Assembly: GCA_965373045.1 (NCBI GenBank)
Contig: CBDVEQ010000079.1
Coordinates: forward strand, 1 to 11,303
From: DAOVDI01 sp965373045
Lineage (GTDB): Bacteria > Acidobacteriota > Aminicenantia > Aminicenantales > Aminicenantaceae
Direction: 5' to 3'
DNA: 11,303 nucleotides
The notes under the pieces are model-generated. The model ran no database searches. It was not told the DNA's origin and was given only the letters and a program-made list of their open reading frames with translations. Below are positions 6,828-11,303 of this stretch, in pieces. The translations under genes were made by a program, and so were the position numbers. Position 1 is the stretch's first letter; each line of letters opens with the position of its first letter.

Positions 6828-8843
6828 ATGAAAACAAAAATATTTCTTTTAATTCTATTATTGGCCTTCGCCATACAACCAAACATTCTTGGATTAGACT
6901 CAGAATCATTCCAGGCAAAAAAAGATCAAAAAGCGCTGCAGCACGAAGTGACAGTAATCCTGAAATTAGTACAAGTTTATGTAACGGATAAAAAGGGAAA
7001 TCCAATAACAGATTTATCCAAAGCCGACTTTATCCTCTCTGATCAAGGTAAAATTCAGACAATAACTGACTTTGAGAAGCACATCTTAACCAAGCCAAAA
7101 AAAAAGATCGAAGAAATGCTTGAGGAGACAAAGCTCCCTCCTTCCCAGAAAATTCCAGCTAGAATGAACCGGAAATTTATCTTTCTTCTGGATATAGACA
7201 GAAATGATGCAGCAGGAGTCGGAAATTCGAGGAAAGCCGCTTTACATTTTCTTGATACCCTGGTTCAGCCGGCCGATGAAGTTGGAGTTTTCTCCTATTC
7301 CCGTTATTACGGTTTAACCATCCATGAGTATCTTACTTTAGACCACAAAAAAGCCAAGGTAGCAATTAACAGGATTAAAGAAATCCCTGGAATTCGCCCC
7401 AGAAGTTCAACCGAAATCACTTTAGCGTCGGAACGGGCAAAAGCTGAAGGAACAATTTTCAAAAGTGAAGAACCAGAAATTCCAAGTTCATTTCCCATAA
7501 AGTTCCGTTTTGTTGAAAATCCTGGAGATCCAGATAATATCGAGGCAAGAACAAGTAATTATATTAAATCCATAAAAGAACTTTCTAAAGCTCTGCGTTA
7601 TATCCCGGGATACAAAAACATCATTCTTTTTTCAGGAGGAATCCCCAGATCTTTGCTGTTTTTGCCCCGCCAAACATCCCGTGAGGCTTATGAAGAGATG
7701 GCCCAGGAATTAGCCACATCCAGCAGCCCGGTGTACACAGTCAACACCATAGGGATCAAACGCGACCGATCTCTGGAATTGCTATCCAGGCTCTCTGGTG
7801 GAAAATATTTTCATAATGTCGTGAATTACAAACAAATTTCCGAACAAATTCAGAATATAACCAGCAACTACTACGTTTTAGGCTATTATATCAATGAGAC
7901 ATGGGACGGTAAATATCACAAAATAAAGATCAAAGTTAATAGAAAGGGGTGTGAAGTCAATGCACAGCAAGGATATTTTAATCCGAAGAATTTTGCTGAA
8001 TTCACAGATATTGAAAAGCAACTTCATCTTATCGACCTGGCTCTGGGCGATAATCCCTATTTTCAAGAACCTCTAAACTTCCCCTTAATCGCCCTTTCCT
8101 GTCCCCCCCAGAAAAAATCTAACCTGGTTCTGCTTTCTGAAATACAATTGGATAAGATAAAAGAAGCTTTAGGAGGAAAAACAGAGATAGTGACTATAAT
8201 TATTGATAAAGAGAATGATATTGTCTCTTCAAGAGGGGAAATCAATTTTTCTTTAATTTCTCAGAATACTATCAATCATTATGCGATTTTCTCTCTTTCA
8301 CCCGGTCAGTATGAATGCCGGGTAATTCTAAGAAACCTTGAGACAGGAAAAGGAGCTGTAGCCTCTTCTTCAGTGGAGATTCCCGGGCCACTTGATTCCG
8401 GATTAAGGCTTTATCCACCTCTATTACTTAAGCCCGAAAAAGAACCTTTTTATCTAAAAACAACAAAGGCTAAAAACGCAAGCAAATCTCTCTCTTTGAT
8501 CGATATATATCCATTACTTCCCCAAGAACATTCACCCCTCGTGGGAGAACTAGACCAGAAAATATCAAAGCTTCTTGCTATTATGCGGTGTTCTGTCGTT
8601 GATATTGAAAAACCAGAAATTGACATTTCAGCACATTTGATTCGAAATCTAACCGGAGAAAAAATTCAACTATCCTCTAACCTTCTCTCTACTGAAAGCA
8701 AAAAAGATGAAGATACCGATTTACTTCTAATAGAGCTTCAGCTGCCTGAATTAAAGGCCGGGAAATATGTCTTAGAAATTGTAGCTGAAGAATTATCTAC
8801 CAAATTAAAATCAAAAGTAACCAGAACCTTTAAAGTAAGATAA
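6828..8843 (+). CDS. Exported VWA-domain protein, VWFA-related Acidobacterial type
   Basis: A 671-residue protein with a cleavable signal peptide (MKTKIFLLILLLAF..., cut near residue 22). Residues 40-83 form the N-terminal strand region typical of this family (VTVILKLVQVYVTDKKGNPI, then DFILSDQGKIQ). A von Willebrand A-like domain follows at about 114-345, starting RKFIFLLDIDRN and including NIILFSGG (264-271) and a YYVLGYY strand (348-354). The rest (about 360-671) is beta-rich with no recognised motif. The family is extracytoplasmic and usually of unknown function, probably protein binding. The MIDAS metal motif is degenerate: D122-I-D-R-N instead of DxSxS. The start is set by the strong ribosome binding site; an open frame continues upstream but has no such signal. 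It is more AT-rich than the neighbouring secA-like gene and has its own promoter, so a functional link to it is unproven. Confidence 0.85.
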   Translation: MKTKIFLLILLLAFAIQPNILGLDSESFQAKKDQKALQHEVTVILKLVQVYVTDKKGNPITDLSKADFILSDQGKIQTITDFEKHILTKPKKKIEEMLEETKLPPSQKIPARMNRKFIFLLDIDRNDAAGVGNSRKAALHFLDTLVQPADEVGVFSYSRYYGLTIHEYLTLDHKKAKVAINRIKEIPGIRPRSSTEITLASERAKAEGTIFKSEEPEIPSSFPIKFRFVENPGDPDNIEARTSNYIKSIKELSKALRYIPGYKNIILFSGGIPRSLLFLPRQTSREAYEEMAQELATSSSPVYTVNTIGIKRDRSLELLSRLSGGKYFHNVVNYKQISEQIQNITSNYYVLGYYINETWDGKYHKIKIKVNRKGCEVNAQQGYFNPKNFAEFTDIEKQLHLIDLALGDNPYFQEPLNFPLIALSCPPQKKSNLVLLSEIQLDKIKEALGGKTEIVTIIIDKENDIVSSRGEINFSLISQNTINHYAIFSLSPGQYECRVILRNLETGKGAVASSSVEIPGPLDSGLRLYPPLLLKPEKEPFYLKTTKAKNASKSLSLIDIYPLLPQEHSPLVGELDQKISKLLAIMRCSVVDIEKPEIDISAHLIRNLTGEKIQLSSNLLSTESKKDEDTDLLLIELQLPELKAGKYVLEIVAEELSTKLKSKVTRTFKVR

Positions 8844-8853
8844 TTCCATAGAG

Positions 8854-8878
8854 GAGCTGATTCCTTAGAGCTGATTCC
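8854..8878. repeat. Two tandem 11-bp copies between convergent genes
   Basis: GAGCTGATTCC occurs at 8854-8864 and 8868-8878, separated by TTA. It lies in the 49-base gap between the stops of the VWA and corrinoid genes. No clear terminator hairpin is visible there. Confidence 0.7.
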
Positions 8879-8892
8879 GCTTTTTATAACCT

Positions 8893-9528
8893 TTATTTTG
8901 CCATCAGATTTACGGCCAGGTCTACCGCAGTCGAGGCATCAGGGGCATAACCGTCGGCTTTTATATTGTCTGCAAATGCCTGGGTGACAGGCGCCCCTCC
9001 GATCATGACCCGGACTTTCTCTTTTTTGCCCGCTTTTACCAGGCCTTCAATGACTGGGCCCATGTTTACCATGGTGGTGGTGAGGAGAGCAGACATACCC
9101 ACGATATCAGCATTTTCTTTTTCGGCCTGTTCAACAAATTTTTCTATCTGGACATCAGCCCCGAGATCGATCACTTCAAAACCGGCTCCTTCCAGGAGCA
9201 TGGCTACGATGTTTTTGCCGATATCATGAAGATCCCCCTGAATGGTGCCGATAACCACTTTTCCCCTGGATTTGATATTGGCCTTGGCCAGCAGAGGCCG
9301 GATGATCGCCATTCCGGCTTTCATGGCCTTGGCGGAAACCAGGACTTCGGGAATGAATATTTCATTGTTCTTAAATTTCTCACTGACTATGTTCATCCCG
9401 GCGACTAATCCTTGGTTCAAGATCTCTTCGGTCGGGATATTTTGGCCAACAGCCTGTTCTATCAGCTCTGCGACCCCATCAGCATCTCCTGTGTCGATCT
9501 TATGTGTTATCATTTCTATAATTTTCAT
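8893..9528 (-). CDS. Corrinoid (B12-binding) methyl-carrier protein, MtaC/MtbC/MttC type
   Basis: A 211-residue protein of the corrinoid family that shuttles methyl groups from a substrate-specific methyltransferase to a second one feeding tetrahydrofolate or coenzyme M. Residues 1-88 are the helical cap domain, with the typical FIPEVLVSAKAM (58-69). The Rossmann-like cobalamin domain follows, with GDLHDIGKN (98-106; H101 is the predicted lower cobalt ligand), SALLT (146-150) and GGAPV (177-181). The length is normal. The start is supported by GAGGA four bases upstream on the minus strand. The methyl donor (methylamines, methanol, betaine or methoxy-aromatics) cannot be told from this protein alone. 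No MttB/MtaB-type gene or activating protein is adjacent, so it is an orphan here; its partner would be elsewhere. The repeat at 9560-9820 lies just upstream. Confidence 0.92.
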   Translation of the reverse strand: MKIIEMITHKIDTGDADGVAELIEQAVGQNIPTEEILNQGLVAGMNIVSEKFKNNEIFIPEVLVSAKAMKAGMAIIRPLLAKANIKSRGKVVIGTIQGDLHDIGKNIVAMLLEGAGFEVIDLGADVQIEKFVEQAEKENADIVGMSALLTTTMVNMGPVIEGLVKAGKKEKVRVMIGGAPVTQAFADNIKADGYAPDASTAVDLAVNLMAK

Positions 9529-9570
9529 CTTGTCCTCATTTCTAATTTATCCTGCTTTATTTATAAAAAC

Positions 9571-9682
9571 TGCCGATAACCTTACATATTATAAAGTATC
9601 CAGTTAGATATTTTCTCCGAACAATTTCCGTCATAACATTATCCTGTGACATTTCTATAATAATTCGATTTTATTATCGGCA
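9571..9682. repeat. Short inverted repeat nested in the left copy
   Basis: TGCCGATAA (9571-9579) and TTATCGGCA (9674-9682) are perfect complements, and flanking A/T bases extend the match. They bound the less conserved part of the repeat, as terminal inverted repeats of a small element would. Confidence 0.6.
9588..9593 (-). promoter_or_regulatory. Possible -10 box for the corrinoid gene, inside the left repeat
   Basis: A perfect TATAAT on the minus strand would give a start near 9581 and a leader of about 50 bases. No -35 match is visible, and the opposite repeat copy does not preserve this box. Confidence 0.3.
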
Positions 9683-9876
9683 TTTTTTACCCTTCGGGCG
9701 AGCCGATATCACCGCAGTGGCTTCGTCGTGTTCCGTTCGCAGTATATAAATACAGCTTCACAAACCACTCCTCGCAGCTACGGCAATCTCGACCCGCGAA
9801 TAAAGCAGTCTCTGAATTATTCATAAATACTATTTATAGATTTTAATGAAAAAGAGCAATATTTTTCTTAGATAAT

Positions 9877-9905
9877 TTGCAAAACAAACATTCGTGGGAT
9901 ATTCT
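9877..9905 (+). promoter_or_regulatory. Possible promoter of the thyA-like gene
   Basis: TTGCAA (9877-9882) and TATTCT (9900-9905) are spaced by 17 bases and lie between the left repeat and the gene. The -35 sequence is the same as that proposed for the VWA gene. The leader would be about 48 bases. Confidence 0.35.
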
Positions 9906-9959
9906 TTCTGCTGCAGAAAAAAATGTTCCTCTGCAATCCAGAAACCAATTGGAGGATTC

Positions 9960-10919
9960 ATGCGATCAGGCAATATTCCTGTCTTGAATATTTATGGGGA
10001 TACGATCCCGGCCGCCTATGAGAGGGCTATCCGGGAGGTGTGGGAAAATGGGGCAGGTATCAGGACAGAGTATGATCGACCTGAGGACCCGCCCAGCCGG
10101 GATGCGACTGCTGTCATATGCGTTAACCAGCCTTTTGGCCAACCGAGGTTCCACCGTTCTTTTGCAGATGGGCTGGGAGGACTTGCCGAGTATGTGATGG
10201 AAGTGGTTCACGGAGCCCATGATTATTGGGTTAAACCTTTGGAGGAAATTTTAAAAGGGAAGGGAAGCGAGGATACACGCTGGACCTACACCTACCACGA
10301 AAGACTGTTCGAATATAGGATCGAGGACGAGGTTATAAATCAGATCGACTATATTATCGATAAGCTTTCGAGGACCGGATATACCCGCCGGGCCCAGGCT
10401 ATTACATGGAATCCAAAGCTTGACCCACCGACCGACGACCCTCCCTGCCTCCAGAGGATCTGGGGGAGGCTCTCTGAAGACGGGGAAGGCGGATTTGTCT
10501 TCAATATGAATACGCATTGGCGGAGCCGGGACCTGTTCAAGGCGTGGTTTGAAAATGTTATTGCACTCACAACTCTGATGAGAAAGATCACAGAGGCCAT
10601 AGCGGAAAAGTCAGGCAAAAAAGTCAGAGTTGGGCGTTATGTGGATATCAGCGATTCCCTTCACATCTACGGCTCTTATTTCCGGGAGATCGAGGGTGAT
10701 CCGGAAAAAGGGATTAAAAGCTTTTTCGAGAGGCTGGACAGCCGTACCTTTGAAGAACGCACATGGGATTCGGAATTCGTCAAACCGTATTTTATCGATG
10801 ATGGGATAGGCAAGGGTCTGGGGCCGATGCTGGAGCGGGAAAAAGAGATGCCGAAGAATGTGAGAGAAGCGATCCAGCAGGAACTGGAAAGCATGAAAAA
10901 GGACGATTATACGGTCTGA
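9960..10919 (+). CDS. Divergent thymidylate synthase-like protein
   Basis: A 319-residue protein of the ThyA/dCMP-hydroxymethylase fold by motif. ThyA methylates dUMP with methylene-tetrahydrofolate. Matches to E. coli ThyA are: R143-R144 in TRRAQAITWNP (Arg126-Arg127), PPC with C163 as the predicted nucleophile (Cys146), RSRD at 188-191 (Arg166 to Asp169), N199 (Asn177, eight residues after the Asp as in ThyA) and H235-I-Y237 (His207/Tyr209). E77 in AEYVMEVVHG may be the catalytic Glu58. The asparagine at 199 favours a uracil over a cytosine base. It is longer than ThyA (264 aa), lacks the usual FLxGDTN block, and has a YTYHERL segment (110-116) reminiscent of archaeal-type synthases. A charged C-terminal extension covers about 245-319. 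The start is ATG 9960 with GGAGG at 9951-9955; an upstream GTG frame is less likely. It is flanked on both sides by the long inverted repeat. Confidence 0.75.
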   Translation: MRSGNIPVLNIYGDTIPAAYERAIREVWENGAGIRTEYDRPEDPPSRDATAVICVNQPFGQPRFHRSFADGLGGLAEYVMEVVHGAHDYWVKPLEEILKGKGSEDTRWTYTYHERLFEYRIEDEVINQIDYIIDKLSRTGYTRRAQAITWNPKLDPPTDDPPCLQRIWGRLSEDGEGGFVFNMNTHWRSRDLFKAWFENVIALTTLMRKITEAIAEKSGKKVRVGRYVDISDSLHIYGSYFREIEGDPEKGIKSFFERLDSRTFEERTWDSEFVKPYFIDDGIGKGLGPMLEREKEMPKNVREAIQQELESMKKDDYTV

Positions 10920-10924
10920 TTTTC

Positions 10925-10957
10925 TTCGCGGTCCGACCCTATGTCCGCGAATTCTTT
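10925..10957 (+). terminator. Possible terminator after the thyA-like gene
   Basis: TTCGCGG (10925-10931) and CCGCGAA (10945-10951) form a perfect 7-bp stem with a 13-base loop, followed by TTCTTT. It begins five bases after the stop codon. The T-tract is interrupted, so termination may be modest. Confidence 0.5.
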
Positions 10958-11037
10958 ATACATGGCAGTTATTCGGTTAAAAGGGATGGACCTCGATAAG
11001 TTATTGATTAATCTTGCGCTTGCTTTTTTTTTAAAAT
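10958..11037. other. Non-coding spacer with a nine-T run
   Basis: Between the hairpin and the right repeat there is no convincing gene. A run of nine T at 11024-11032 follows CTTGCGCTTGC but has no strong stem, so I do not call it a second terminator. Confidence 0.5.
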
Positions 11038-11303
11038 ATAATTCAGAGACTGCTTTATTCACGAGTCGAGGTTGCCGTAGCTGCGAGGAGTGGTTCGTGA
11101 AGCTGTATTAATATACTGCGAACGGAACACGACGAAGCCACTGCGGTAAGATCGGCTTGCCCGGAGGGTAAAAAATGCCGATAATAAAATTGAGATATTA
11201 CAGAAGTGTCACAGAACAAAGTTATGAAGATAATTATTCAAGGAAATAGTCTAACTGGATGATATATAAGAAGTTATGTTAGGCTATCGGCAGTTTTTAT
11301 GAA
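11038..11303 (+). repeat. Right copy of the long inverted repeat, possibly continuing past the window
   Basis: This stretch matches the reverse complement of 9560-9820 up to the last bases of the window, so its far end is undefined. The conserved half (11038-11190) contains a potential nested hairpin: AGTGGTTCG (11089-11097) pairs with CGAAGCCACT (11133-11142) with one bulged base, enclosing a GTAT/ATAC hairpin. GGAGGG (11163-11168) then lies six bases before an ATG at 11175 that opens a 24-codon frame ending at 11249. TGCCGATA at 11176-11183 and TATCGGCA at 11285-11292 repeat the nested inverted repeat of the left copy. No transposase is encoded. Confidence 0.9.

Larger units (their letters stand above)
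9560..9820 (-). repeat. Left copy of a long inverted repeat flanking the thyA-like gene
   Basis: Together with 9821-9959 this fills the 431-base gap between the corrinoid and thyA-like genes. The reverse complement of this stretch matches 11038-11303. From 9669 to 9820 I count nine differences in about 152 bases. The part nearer the corrinoid gene is less similar (21 differences in the 90 bases from 9683 down to 9594, no gaps), then a few-base indel, then a well-matched end at AAAACTGCCGATA. No protein-coding gene is convincing. On the minus strand it contains a GAAGGG, six bases, then an ATG opening a 14-codon frame (MPIIKSNYYRNVTG). I oriented the repeat by that frame. Confidence 0.9.

Noticed and set aside
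9894..9959. GTG start 22 codons upstream in the thyA-like frame
   Set aside because: ATG 9960 has a clear GGAGG. The extra residues have no family match, and the proposed -10 box lies inside this stretch.
11013..11034. Intrinsic terminator at the nine-T run
   Set aside because: No stable GC-rich stem precedes the T run; the hairpin at 10925-10951 is better.
9560..11303. Composite transposon with insertion-sequence ends
   Set aside because: Neither repeat copy encodes a transposase or a long disrupted frame, and no target duplication can be checked because the right end reaches the window edge. I therefore call them repeats only.
1..11303. tRNA, rRNA or CRISPR array
   Set aside because: No cloverleaf-like sequence, rRNA core motif or regularly spaced short direct repeats were seen.

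Overview
The window looks like bacterial chromosome from an uncultivated lineage. The extracellular VWA protein (6828-8843) resembles the family that is expanded in Acidobacteriota and Aminicenantota (Candidatus Aminicenantes), and the corrinoid protein fits an anaerobic one-carbon metabolism. Placement in that group is inference from gene content, not from a marker gene.

Region 1 (1-2605) is very AT-rich and holds a tightly packed plus-strand operon: the 3' end of a yidD-like gene, two related TPR proteins that each end in a membrane domain, and a third exported TPR protein. Successive genes overlap or abut. The last stop codon overlaps a further ATG, but that reading frame ends after 20 codons just as base composition changes. 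The operon therefore seems cut off there, by a rearrangement, transfer junction or assembly join.

Region 2 (2570-6715) is GC-richer. A sodium/acidic amino acid symporter and a small membrane protein form a minus-strand pair. Divergent from it is a SecA-type ATPase of 825 aa. It keeps the helicase motor and helical-wing motifs but lacks the C-terminal zinc finger and ends in a predicted membrane helix. The divergent intergenic region has a near-consensus sigma-70 promoter for secA, with a palindrome over its -35 box, and an extended -10 for the symporter so close to the ATG that the transcript may be leaderless.

Region 3 (6828-9528) holds the exported VWA protein with its own promoter and strong ribosome binding site. 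Convergent to it is a corrinoid methyl-carrier protein of the MtaC/MtbC/MttC type, with no methyltransferase next to it.

Region 4 (9560-11303) is the most unusual part. A divergent thymidylate-synthase-like gene (9960-10919) sits between two copies, in opposite orientation, of a repeat of about 260 bp. About 150 bp of the repeat is roughly 94% identical between copies. The rest is about 77% identical over the 90 bp that align without gaps. The conserved half can form a nested hairpin, followed by a Shine-Dalgarno-like sequence and an ATG. The whole unit could be a mobile or invertible cassette, or two members of a dispersed repeat family. No tRNA, rRNA, CRISPR array or intact transposase gene was seen.
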